NCBI GenBank assembly: GCA_033725935.1
Contig: MU867082.1
Location: forward strand, 246,949 to 310,948
DNA from: Cladorrhinum sp. PSN259
Lineage: Eukaryota > Ascomycota > Sordariomycetes > Sordariales > Podosporaceae
DNA length: 64,000 nt
Direction of reading: 5' to 3'
In this document: piece after piece, positions 13,301-24,788 of the stretch
How the letters are laid out: each line of letters starts with the position of its first letter
Position numbering within the stretch: position 1 is the stretch's first letter
Position numbers and translations under genes: made by a program
The notes under the pieces: generated by a model
What the model was told of the DNA's origin: nothing
Databases searched by the model: none
Seen by the model: the letters and a program-made list of their open reading frames with translations, nothing else

Positions 13301-14423
13301 CCACCCGGATCTCGAAATATTCCGACTGTTTGACGAAGCTATTGGCATGTTGGCAGAAAGGATGACGCTCAACATGAAGCAATTTCGGACCCAAGCACTC
13401 GGTGTCGAGTCTGGTGATGAAGATGAGTCTGATGATTCCGACTATGAGGGAGAGAGCCCAGCCTCAATCAAGAAGCGCCACAGGCGCGAACTTAAGCGAT
13501 CAGAGGAGCAGAACAGAGAAAATACCGCAGCTCTTCTGGAGCTGGGTGACTTGAAGGACGAGCTGACGACCCTGCAAACGCTCTTTAAAACTCAAACTGC
13601 GACAATTCAGGAAATGAAAAGGATTTATATGAGCAAAGAGTTGAAGGACATCACCAATAATGGTCAATACTACTTGAACGAGGCTCTCGAGTATCTAGAC
13701 GACTTCAAACAAGAGGTCAGCGAAATGCTCAAAAGAGTTGACATCACGAGAAATGACGTAGGTTGGCCCTGCTTTTTACTTTCGTAGCGCGATAGAAGAC
13801 TGACATCCTTACGCCAACAGTATGAGAAAATGCTCGAAATGGTTCAACGACAGGCCCAGGTTGATGAGGTTCGCTGGTCTCGTTTACAAGCGGAGTTGGC
13901 GTCCAGCCAAAACCTCTCGACCATGATCTTTACGACATTTACTGTCATTTTCCTCCCACTCACATTCTTTACAGGCTTGTTTGGCATGAATACGGTTGAG
14001 TGGGCAGAGCCCTGGGTTGAGGATCCTGAAAGTGGTAAAATAGTTAGGGGTGGCATGCCGGACTTGAAAATGGTTGGGTGGGTTTCACTGCCAGCCTCGG
14101 CCTTCTTGATCATTGCCTCGCTGGTTTGCGCATTCAGTTGGCGAGTGCAACGGACCTTCAAAACCACATACAAGGTGATCAAGGGGTCGTGGAAGTTTAC
14201 CAAGAAGCTTTACGCGGAGCGGTTCGAATCGTCAAAGAGGAAGGACAGGAAGAAGAGAAAGAAGCAGGAGAAGAAGAGAAGACGGATGGAGATGCAGGAT
14301 GATGGGCAGAAGGATTTTGACTTTTGGGACATGGTCAAGAAGGAGCAGTCTGACATCCAGTACCACATTCCCAGTCAGAACCGCAAGACTGAGAGTCAGT
14401 CTGAGGGGAAACGGAGAGCGTGA
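10398..14423 (+). CDS. Alpha/beta-hydrolase fused to CorA-like membrane domain
   Basis: Three exons, 10398-11099, 11157-13757 and 13821-14423, give a 1301-aa protein; both introns are short and phase 0. The N-terminal third resembles fungal serine-esterase/lipase-like (DUF676-type) domains: an entry motif IIAVPCPGADPIQTW, a nucleophile elbow AHSIGG (Ser245), a TPHRG motif near 280 and a DHARL candidate catalytic His at about 387. A charged linker follows with an eight-Asp run (about 13000-13023). A CorA-type C-terminus has a long coiled region, two membrane helices and the signature GMN at 1156-1158. The tail is very basic (KKRKKQEKKRR). CorA proteins are Mg/divalent cation channels; what the hydrolase does is unknown. 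The ATG at 10398 is the first ATG of the frame (upstream codons start with GTG). A fusion of this kind is seen in fungi but lacks an assigned role as far as I know. Confidence 0.85.
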
Positions 14424-15218
14424 TGAGGGGGGAAAGTTGGGATGCAGTTGGGTAGGTGCTTTGGTAATGATCTGGACGGATGGAAGAGATGATGAACGCT
14501 GTTTCCTGTAATTACGAATTGCCATACACAACAGATGATGGCCTAGATAACATACATTCAACATTTAATACAATAAACAATAATTGATACCAGAACCAAC
14601 AAGAGAGCTCCTCGGTCGTGAAACTTGGCCGATACAGAATTAAAGGTCATGGATCCGTGGTCTTGTGAGAGTTTTGTCCCTGCATCTTGAAAGTGAACTG
14701 AACGTGGTGACGGGGAAATGGGGAAACAGAGGGTATTTCGACTCTGGCCGAGTTCGGCTGTCCTCGGCTAAGGCTTGGGACCCCTGTCGAATCTGGGTTT
14801 CCCCCACCAACCACTCCCGAAGCGCACAGGCCATTTTCAAATCCCAAACCGTCAATTGGCGAATTCCTCTGATGGCGGGGACGTCATTCACTGAGACGGA
14901 CCCGGGACAGAGAAAGCCGTCCTTGGCCGAAAAATCGGAGGGTCCGTCACAGCGCAGTTGACCCTCACCTATGTATCCAGGTCCGCATCCAGGGTCACAG
15001 GTAGTGCACTTACTGATTCTGGCAGGCACGAAACGAACAAAGTTTTGTTTCCCTTTTTTTCTCTCTTTCTTCTCGTCATGCTGTTGTGATTTTTTCCTTG
15101 TTGTTGAAAGGGGTCTTTTTGTATAGTAAGAGTGTGTGGTTGAGTCTCTCTTGACCCATTCAGGTCCTGTGTGTCACTCGACTTTACACACATACCCCTC
15201 CCCTCCTCTTATGAAGTC
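14424..15218. other. Spacer and ETF-QO leader
   Basis: About 0.8 kb between tandem genes. The left part should be the 3' UTR of the hydrolase-CorA gene, the right part the T/C-rich leader of the ETF-QO gene. I see no coding or structural feature. Confidence 0.5.
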
Positions 15219-17239
15219 ATGATGTCGGCTTCCACGCGCCTCACTTCGACACTTTGCAGACGGGCGGCCACTGCTGCCCCGGCAGTAGTACCCCGCACTG
15301 CAACAACCAGAAGAAGCACAGCAGCAGCCGGCGGTATCAGATGTCTCTCTTCCTCAGCTCCTTCGAATAGGTTACGACGACCAAACGTCGCCCGCACCAG
15401 CGCAACCGCCTCCCGCCCAATCTCCGCACAACGACCTCTCTCCACAACACCAACCCGCCGTTCGGCCGCCGAAGACGATGAGGCCTCCTTCGACCCAGCA
15501 AGCATCGAGCGCGAGAGCGATGAAGTCGACGTCTGCATCATCGGCGGCGGGCCGGCCGGTCTCGCGGCAGCCATTCGCCTAAAGCAGCTAGCCAATGAAG
15601 CCGGCAACGAAGACTTCCGCGTCCTGCTCCTCGAAAAGGCCGGCGAGATTGGCGCACACATCCTCTCCGGAGCAGTTATTCAGCCGACCGCCATCGATGA
15701 GCTCATCCCCAACTGGCTGGCAGAAGACAATGAGAGCCGCTTCACCGGCGCAACCCCCGCCGGATCAGATAGCATGAAGTTCCTCACCAAGAACATGGCC
15801 ATTCCATGCCCGACCCCTCCTCAAATGCACAACCACGGCAACTACATCGTCTCCCTCAACGAATTCACCAAGTGGCTAGGCGAGCGCGCAGAGGAAGTAG
15901 GAGTGGAGGTCTACCCCGGTTTCGCGGCCAGCGAGGTCCTATACAGGCCCGACGGGAGCGTCAAGGGTGTGGCTACCAACGATCTCGGCATTGGGCGCAA
16001 CGGAAAGCCAAAGGAATCCTTTGAGCGCGGCATGGAATTCCACGCTCGCGTCACACTTTTCGGAGAAGGATGCCACGGCAGCTTGTCCAAGCAGGTCATC
16101 AAGAAGTTTGATCTCCGCTCAGACAGCCAACCGCAAACGTACGGCCTGGGAATCAAGGAGGTTTGGGAGGTCCAGCCGGAAAAGTTCGAAAAGGGCAAGA
16201 TCGTTCACTCAATGGGTTACCCCTTGCCTGCAGACACCTACGGCGGCGCATGGATGTATCATTTTGGTGACAACTTGGTCTCTGTCGGCCAAGTCGTTGC
16301 GCTGGATTATTCAAATCCTTGGCTCTCCCCCTATGGCGAGTTCCAGAAACTGAAGCAGCATCCTCTCTACAAATCCACCCTAGAAGGAGGCAAATGCATC
16401 TCTTATGGCGCTCGCGCACTCATTGAGGGAGGTTTCCAGTCTATCCCGAAGGTAGCTTTCCCCGGTGGTGCCTTGATCGGCGATACAGCAGGTTTCGTCA
16501 ATGTGCCCAAGGTTAAGGGCACCCACAATGCCATGAAGTCAGGCATGTTAGCCGCCGAAGCAGCCTGGAATGCGCTCTCGCAAAGCAACGATTCGGGTGC
16601 TGTGTTTCTCTACGACTACGAAGATGCACTTCGCAACAGCTCAATCTGGAAAGAACTGCACGAAGTCCGCAACATGCGCCCTTCATTCCACTCGCCCCTC
16701 GGCATTTATGGAGGAATCCTCTACTCTGGTCTTGAAGCCTTCGTCCTCAAGGGCCGCGTCCCGTGGACCTTGAAGCACAAGGTACAAGATCACGCCGCTA
16801 CCAAGCCAGCTGATCAATGCAAGAAGATCGAGTACCCCAAGCCGGATGGAAAGATTACCTTTGATATCTTGACGTCTGTGAGCAGGACGGGTACGAATCA
16901 CGAAGAGGATCAGCCTGTGCATCTTCAGGTCAAGGACTGGGACAAGCACACGAGCGAGACGTGGCCAAATTTTAAGGGCGTTGAGAATAGGTTTTGCCCT
17001 GCTGGTGTTTATGAGTATGTGGAGGATAAGGGGAAGAAGGAAGGGGTCAGATTTCAGATTAATGCGCAGAAGTGAGTATGCCCCTTTCCTCTTATTATTT
17101 GGCAAAGAAGGGGACAAATGCTGACTTTGAGTTTTACAGTTGCATTCACTGCAAGACTTGCGATATCAAGGCGCCTCATCAGGATATCAACTGGCAGGTT
17201 CCTCAGGGTGGTGAGGGACCTAAGTACTACATGACGTAA
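15219..17239 (+). CDS. Electron transfer flavoprotein-ubiquinone oxidoreductase, mitochondrial
   Basis: ETF-QO passes electrons from the electron transfer flavoprotein (fed by fatty-acid and amino-acid dehydrogenases) to ubiquinone at the inner mitochondrial membrane. Exons 15219-17071 and 17140-17239 join to 650 aa, the usual length. The first 80 or so residues are R/S/T/A-rich with few acids, a matrix-targeting sequence. The FAD-binding GGGPAG lies at 109-114. The 4Fe-4S ligands are one Cys in FCPAG and three in CIHCKTC; the 68-bp intron sits just before CIHC, so the cluster is completed only after splicing (AQ-N-CIH junction). The protein ends GPKYYMT, as is usual for the family. Start: first ATG of a tandem ATG ATG at 15219/15222; upstream codons of the frame lack ATG. 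Confidence 0.96.
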
Positions 17240-20200
17240 TGGGGTAGCGGATGGGCATGTTTATAGCATTGTATGATTAGGTCAAGGGAATGCAAGCATA
17301 TGAGTGGTGGTGAAGGGAGGCTTTTGAACCCTGTGTTCAATAGTAAAGGGGGAAGGAAGAGGAAGAATGATATGAGGTATGGAGTCTCGTGGGTGGGAAA
17401 AGAGGCATTGTGAGCTTATCATTTTCCATTGTTTCGATAGACTGGGCATGTACTTTTTTATTTTCTGGGCATTGGAAGTAGTTGGCAGTTTGGTATGTAT
17501 GTACATGGATAGGTTTCCCTGTTCGGGTTTTTGTTAGTTGAAGATGAATAACAGGTCTCAACACCGAATCGTGATTGTGTTATTACTGGGCAGGATGTAA
17601 GATGTGTATACATGAACTGATTGATGGATGGTTTTTCTTTTTAGGCTTGCACAGATTGAGGTCTCATGACCACCCAGAGTCGGGTGGGTAGACTACAATG
17701 GACGCAGCAGCTAGCTGATCTGGTATCGTTTCTCAGCAGGGAAGGAAAACTGATTAAGAAGCAGACAAAAAAAAAAAAAAAAAAAAGGGGGGGAAAAGGC
17801 CCCTTTGGACCGACCCTCCTCCACAGCTTGATGATCACTAGGCAAGCTGGTTGGTGGATATCAAGACATGGTTATATATATAGATAGGTAGATAGATCGT
17901 GAAATCGATGAATATCAGCTACGTATGTGTTACTGAACCAACTATCTACAGGGGGGTAAGAGAAAAAAATCCAAAGAGAACTCCCTTCCATGTACTTACT
18001 GTACATGTACATACATCATTACCCTTTGGAAGAAGCTTTGATGGGTTCCTAAGATGAGAGTATAGTATAGTAATGAACCGATGGTGATATAGAATCTTTT
18101 TTTCCGTAAATCGTAATAATTTCCACAATTTGGTGGTAAATAGAACACCCTCGCGGCATAGTATAAACCAGCCGTCAAAAAAATGTGTGTAACCTGAAAC
18201 CCAAGGAAAAAAACAATCGATAAATGTTCAAGCTTTTGAATCAGAAAATATTTCATCTCATCTATCATATATCAAAACCGAACACACAACCGAACACACA
18301 ACCGACCGACCGACGGCCCGAGAAAAAAAGATTATTATTTATCATGTCATACAAAACATGTATGACCCGAAAAAAAAAGAAAGAAATAAGGATCTTATAA
18401 CACAAACGTATGTACTACGGCGGCGAAGTAACATGGATACAATACATTACATACAAACAAAACTTGTGTTCCACAACAACTTTGTAAAAAGGGCCTCACT
18501 TACAAAAACAAGGCTACATACACACAAGCAAAAAAGTCACAAAGTACTTGGGACTCATAGGATGGTATGTATGTACAACCTCGGAAAGCACCAATGACCT
18601 ACTGGGTAGTAGTACACACAAGATTCATCTCGAGTACAAAGGAAACTCCAGTTGTACACAAACAATCGGCCTCGTGCTTCATGATAGCACGATCCATTTG
18701 GAAATCCAAATCTGAAATGCGGGTGAAGGATCTTATAAATTTTGTTTAAGGTGTACCGTAGGTCCAGCTATGCACACACAACGGTAGGTCCAGTTCATGT
18801 GTAGGTCCCACTACCACACATACACACAACACTCGTGTAAGTTTTCCTCTCAAACTAGTGCAAGCAACCAAGCTGCAAAAGTCATGTCATTTGCTCTTTC
18901 TAAAAGACCGACAAAAACCTTGTTCTGGCGTTGCACCTCTTTGGTTTTCTCGTGATGACCACAAAGAAATTTATTGAGTCGTAATCGTGACGGCCAAAAC
19001 GCGGTCAATCCAAAGCTTGAGTGACGCGCTATGAGCAAGGAACACGAAAAGAGCGAATGGACCAATCATATTTACAGACACGGCACAGGGACATCCCGCT
19101 TCTTGTCTCTCAGCCGACGACCGAAAGCCGACACACGAGCAACACATCTGACAGCCGATAAGGAATTTGGAAAATGCAAATTTCCAAATGCACGGGCTCC
19201 CGCCGCAACACGTATTTTGCCTTTTTACTATCAATAACGCAATGCGGCGCATGATAGCACTGTGTTCTATGTTCCAGGGGCGGCTCCCAGCCCGAGCCAC
19301 GGCTTTTTTAAAGGTCCTTTTTATGCAACCCTCCCTTCATGCATGTGAAGGGAGGAGAAAGCGAAAAAAATTCAACCCAGTTGGGTTTGTTGGGCTGGTG
19401 ACGGGACAAGGGGATGAGGGGCGCGGTTGATTGGCCCCACACGAAACTCAGGGGCCAACGTTGTGGGAGGGAGAGGAGAAAATTTGGGCAAACGACCTGA
19501 ATTTTTTTATTAGGTCCTCGGCGGCGCTGACAAACTCGCCGCTCCAGTGCATGTGGTGGTGCTGCTCAAAGTCAAAAGGAGATTAAGAAACGCCCCAACG
19601 GAAAGCAACAAACAGAGGGACAGATTTCCTGTGTGATGATGATGATGAGGATAGGCGTGACCATGTTTGCCTATCCCACGGCATGAAAAAGTCAGAAAAA
19701 TTGAAAGGAGGGTTCCGGGAGCAGGAATTTTTGAGAAAGGGAGGGAAGAAAAAAAAGAGTTATGACTCATAACAAGGCTGGCTGCCGGGAGACACGACGA
19801 CAGGGGGCTGGACAGTTTGAAGCCACACACGGGCCACAGGTGCGTGGGAGAGACGGAGGCGGAAATGCGTGGGTCACCTCCCTTCATGTACCTGTACATC
19901 TGACGGGTCTCAGCAGCATTGGCGCCTGACAAACAGGGCACGATACCCCCATGCGCCCGGCCAGAGTGAAATTGAGAGGTGCAACAACCCTTGGTTGTTG
20001 TGTTCCGCTTGGATGCTTTTTCTTGACAAGATGCGACCGATGTGACTGATAAACAAGTCCGTGCAATTCGAAGCGACGCATCGATGTTTCGCTGATGCGC
20101 ATTTATGAAATTCGAAGTTGACGGTCGACTTTGGACATGTTGGGGGGTCTGAAGCGGCGGCCGTGGCCCATGTTGCTTGTCGCTTCTTCCATTTTCTGTG

Positions 20201-22104
20201 TCATCGATGCGATGGTCGCTTCCAGGCAAGCAAGCCAGCTGTCGTCGCCAAGACCCAGCTATCGCCTGCGTGATGACGAGACTGATGGAGTGCTTGGTGG
20301 CGGTCTGGACCCTTATCGAATTGCCTGCGAGAATTAATTGATTTCAAGATCCCGATTGTCTCTTTAACCTACACCGATAGCCTTGCGAGAGCGGGAAGCG
20401 TCCTGCTCACCGTCGGCTGCTGTTGGCTGAAGTGAGATAGTTAGCTGAGGTGGGTTTCGTCCAATGAGCCCCCACACCGCGGGTAGCAGCGCCTTTCGTG
20501 AAGGAAGACGCGTCAGTGTTTAAGTGCCTGCGCCGATTGAATGGATTGACCGCCACAACCCGCAAGCCAACAGGAATCGTAAAAGCTTCGTCCCATGAAG
20601 CTGGAAGAGCTGGTATCTGCTGGCTGGCTCAGCGGCCCTTTTTTGGTCAAATGATTTCACCAAGAAACCTGTTGAGAGGTGCTGCTGTGGCTCCTGTGCC
20701 GGATTATGACGCCCCATGGAGCCAGATGGATGGATGGACCTGGCGCTTCCATTGTGTAGCTCGGAGATAGTCGATGGGTTGTGTTGATAAAATCGTGCAA
20801 AAAATGGCGGCCGGACTTATCGGGTTTCGAGCGAGCATGGCTTGGTTCGGACAGTGGCGATCATGATACGGTCGGTCGCATCGCATGAACAATGAGAAAG
20901 GGCCGAACAAGAATGAGCGATTGACCTAGGCAGCGACATGTCGAAACAAATCATCTCTAGATGTTGAAGCAGCTTCTTGCTTTGTGCAAATGCAAGGCGC
21001 ATGTTCAGTGCTCTCTCTCCGCCGCCTTCAGCAATGCAATACATCCATGCCAAAGATGCCGTGGGCATACAAATGGCATTGAGATGTCTGTGTCGGAGGA
21101 AAGGAAATGGCACGAGTGGTCGAGGAGAGCAACATGTCAAAAATAGGGAGAGGGTAAGGAAGTGTTTCAGAACAGTGGTGATGGGGCTGTGGCGAGTTTC
21201 TGGTTGAGTTCATGTGAGAATCATGATGCAACTTTCAGTGCTGGACACTGTGTGTGGAGCAGAGCTGGGGAAGTTGGGACAGATCTCAGCAAAGTACCGG
21301 TACTTGGCTGCTGCTTGTATGGTTTGCAGCAGGCGGGGCACCAAGTGTGGTCCGGATTGAGAAAAAAGAGATAAAATTTGGAGCTCCTCAATGCTGATTC
21401 GCCGGCTTGGGCCCTAGTGCGCCTCCCAAAACATGAAAGAACAGGGGGCCCGCCGCCACAATCTTAGCGTGGTTGCCTCAGGTGTCTTAGCGCATCCTGG
21501 GCGAAAATTATAAGAAGAGCCCGCTCCCTCCTACCCGTTTGTTTCGAGCTCCTGCGCGCGGAAGTCCGACCGGCCGTACGTATCTGCTACCTGCGTTCGG
21601 CCAAATTTTTTTGTCCCCCACACCACACCCCTCACCTTTCTCACCGAAGCAACGTCTTCAAACCACCACGCAATAGCTGCTCAGCCTCGCCTGTCTGCTA
21701 TCGTCGTGCACTTTAGCATTTTCCTCTCTCCAGATCTCCCCGCCGCGTTTGTGTGGGCGCTGCAAGACTCTCATTTAGATCCATCGGTCCGGCGATAGGA
21801 GCTCTCATTCCTCGACGACGGAATCCGACCCTGTCACCGTCGACCGCCATTAATACATCACATCGCACAAGACAAGGCAATAGAAGATTCCAGTTTTGCT
21901 GCACAGGCCACAGTGCACTTTTCCCCAAATATCTCGTGAGCTGAACGTGTGCATCTACACCACCACGACCACATCGTCCTCATCACTACTCGTCATCACC
22001 ATCCTCGTCTTGTCGGCATCGAGAAATTCGAGACCCTTCTCGAGGGTGTTTGCCAACGAACAACAGTGAGGGGGAGACATTAAGTTGTTTATCTCCCACA
22101 TTTG
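17240..22104. other. Long gene-poor intergenic region
   Basis: About 4.9 kb with no gene I can support. The first part carries A/T-rich 3' sequence, an A run followed by Gs at about 17768-17793, and a short ACCGAACACACA-type tandem near 18276-18310. Scattered frames (the longest, 19510-20229 on the minus strand) lack domains. The last 0.6 kb (from about 21540) turns CT-rich and looks like the TBP promoter and leader. A noncoding RNA or a gene made of very small exons cannot be excluded. Confidence 0.5.
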
Positions 22105-22424
22105 GTAAGCCATTTCACTTATCTTCTTGCATCACATTTTCTTTGTTGCCGTCGACGTTGTGGCTCGGCCAAAAAAAATTCGCTCCTGCCCGCGAATCGT
22201 CGCAGCAACCCTCCAGATTGGTGGTCGTGCACAGACCACCACCCCTCCATCCATAAATTGGGAACACCACTTTGCGACTTTCAACTTTACAACCAACAAC
22301 CCCTCCGAGAAGAGTCGCGATACCCAACTTTCTGCCAGCCATTCGCGACTGCCTCGCATATCTGCAATCAAAACATCATTCACTGTTGAAAAAAAAACCT
22401 GATCTAACCGTAATCGCATTTCAG
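22105..22424 (+). promoter_or_regulatory. Probable intron in the TBP 5' leader
   Basis: A GTAAGC donor-like site at 22105 and a CTAAC branch site at 22404-22408, followed 12 nt later by a TTTCAG acceptor ending at 22424, suggest a roughly 320-nt intron in the untranslated leader, 62 nt before the TBP start codon. This is read from splice motifs only. Confidence 0.4.
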
Positions 22425-22486
22425 ATCTGTTCGCGCAAGACCAAGATCTTCGGTATCTCTAGTCTATCTGGTTCTACCTGCCCAGC

Positions 22487-23461
22487 ATGGAGGCCGTTCA
22501 GACTCATCTTCAGACCCATCCTACCACCGCGGCTCAGGCCAACTCGTTCACCGCTCCGGGTTCGCTGTCATTCCCCAATGGCGCTAACGAGGTCTTGGGC
22601 AACGGCATGATGGCCAACGGCGCACAGCAGCCGGGAGTTCAAACCGCCATCGGTACTGGGGTGACTCCCGCAACCCCCGCTGCGACGCCTGGTGCTGGTC
22701 CAGCTGGTCCTAGCGGTATTACTCCGACTTTGCAGTAGGATTTACCCCTCCTGTGATCTGGAGGTGTTCATTGAGCTGACCTGAAAAGGAACATTGTCGC
22801 AACAGTCAACCTGGACTGCCGTCTGGACCTTAAGACGATCGCGCTACATGCTCGCAATGCTGAGGTACGTGTTGAGCGTTGAGATCGTTGGGTGGTATCC
22901 ATGATCTGCAACATCAACCAGTTTCTTGCTTAGAAACCAGGTCTAACATGACACAGTACAATCCCAAGCGTTTCGCTGCCGTGATCATGCGTATCCGTGA
23001 GCCAAAGACTACCGCTCTGATTTTTGCCTCCGGCAAGATGGTTGTTACGGGCGCCAAATCAGAAGATGACTCCAAGCTTGCCTCGCGCAAGTATGCTCGC
23101 ATCATCCAGAAACTTGGATTCAACGCGAAGTTTACCGACTTCAAGATCCAGAATATTGTCGGGTCTTGCGACATCAAGTTCCCCATTCGCCTGGAAGGTC
23201 TTGCCTCCAAGCATCACAACTTCAGCTCGTACGAGCCTGAGTTGTTCCCTGGTCTCATCTACCGCATGATCAAGCCCAAGATTGTGCTCCTCATCTTCGT
23301 CAGCGGCAAGATCGTCTTGACCGGTGCCAAGGTCCGCGAGGAGATCTATCAGGCGTTCGAGATGATCTATCCCGTGCTGCAGGGTATGCTTTCACACACT
23401 CTTTTATTTCATCTCATCGCGTTAACTAACATCTCATCCTTCAGATTTCCGCAAGGTCTAA
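22487..23461 (+). CDS. TATA-box-binding protein (TBP)
   Basis: TBP nucleates transcription by all three nuclear RNA polymerases (as part of TFIID, TFIIIB and SL1-like complexes). Four exons, 22487-22734, 22789-22864, 22957-23383 and 23445-23461, give 255 aa. The last intron has a textbook GTTAACTAAC branch. The first 80 or so residues are a poorly conserved N-terminus rich in A, G, T, P and Q. The rest is the saddle domain: repeat one starts NIVATVNLDC and holds the paired FASGKMVVTGAK block; repeat two holds the matching FVSGKIVLTGAK block. The protein ends DFRKV as in other eukaryotes; the D is built across the last splice junction. All intron phases are consistent. Identity is certain. Confidence 0.98.
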
Positions 23462-24788
23462 TTTTCATCCTACCTTTGCGCAAGATCGGCACGAGGAAAT
23501 GGATCAATCCGCCACCATTAGATTCCTCACGCTATCCTCACAACTATTATTGTACATTACCCCCACAACCCACCAAAAAAAAATCCCGGCGATGAATTTT
23601 ACGACGACCCACTTATTCCCCAATCACAAAAAGCACTTTGGTCGACACGCGGAATCATGCAGAGACCTGCTGGTTTTTCGATCGTCGATTTTGTATCATT
23701 TTTTTTTTCGGTTTTTACGTCGTCTTTGGTCCTTTTCTTTTTCGTCACACAACAGCATTGCATCGGCGTTGGAGGGGTAAACTGGATTTTTATTTTTTTC
23801 TTCTTTAATCTTCACGGCACAAGAAAGCAAAACCGTGGAGAAGGCACAATGTCGGTTATAGTACATAGAGAGAGACTTTGAGAAGAGAAGAAAGAGCGAT
23901 GGGCAATCAAAGCGGCAAACAAGGGAAATTGCGACGATCACAAAGCGCAATGATTTGCCGTCTTCTAATTCTTTTTTTTTTTTTTTGCGGAAGAAAGGGA
24001 AACCAATCAACCGCATCGTACTGGGGGAAGCTGAAGATACCACAGTGGGATTCTGGGGGAAAGTGGTATGTGTGTGGGGGGGGGGGGGGGGAGAACCCAG
24101 AAAAACATCATCCCGTCTCATCGATAGCGATTACGACCTTGCCTAGAGGAGAAGCAAGCGCAACAGACACTACGTGTTTGCACTCTTCGAAGTGACAGCT
24201 TGCAGCAACATGGCCACGTCGGAAAGTGATGCTAGGAGAGGGACAATGATACCCACGACAATCACAAACAAAAAAAGATGGAACGGCGGGAAGAAGATGA
24301 TCGCTTGAGTTTTACTTGAGCGATGAACGCTTCTCTCTATGCATTATCACAGCATTGATGAGAGATGATGATTAAACAAACGGTGGCGTTTGAGGCATTG
24401 ACGACCTTTTTTTAACGTCTGCCAGGTGGTTTTACACGGCTGCCCAGACCCTCTCTAGGAAAAATGACCTTATTGGCACAGAGTGAGGAATGGTGAGGAC
24501 CTCCAAACAATGCCGATTATTTGGTCATTTTGAAAGTTGGAGGAGAGGGGAAACTGATATCTTCGTACTCGGAGCTTCGCCTTTGGCAAAGCCCCTAGTC
24601 GTGGTTTTTGACGCCATCAAGAATACATCATCTATTGATCAAATGATCTGAGTACCTTGTTGCCATGATGGTGATGTTGTATGCTTACCTTACTTGTTAT
24701 CCTGTCTCATAATGTGCCCTGCAACTCTCATCCCTCTGATGTATCCCCGCGCCTGATTCCATCCTCCTTTTCGTGTCATGCCTCTCCA
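23462..24788. other. TBP 3' region and spacer
   Basis: About 1.3 kb between convergent genes. It contains T-rich tracts, a G run near 24077-24090 and no supported gene. The left part is expected to be the TBP 3' UTR. Confidence 0.5.

Noticed and set aside
19510..20229. 239-codon minus-strand frame
   Set aside because: No motifs, overlaps purine-rich and His-repeat-coding simple sequence, and no splice or promoter context.
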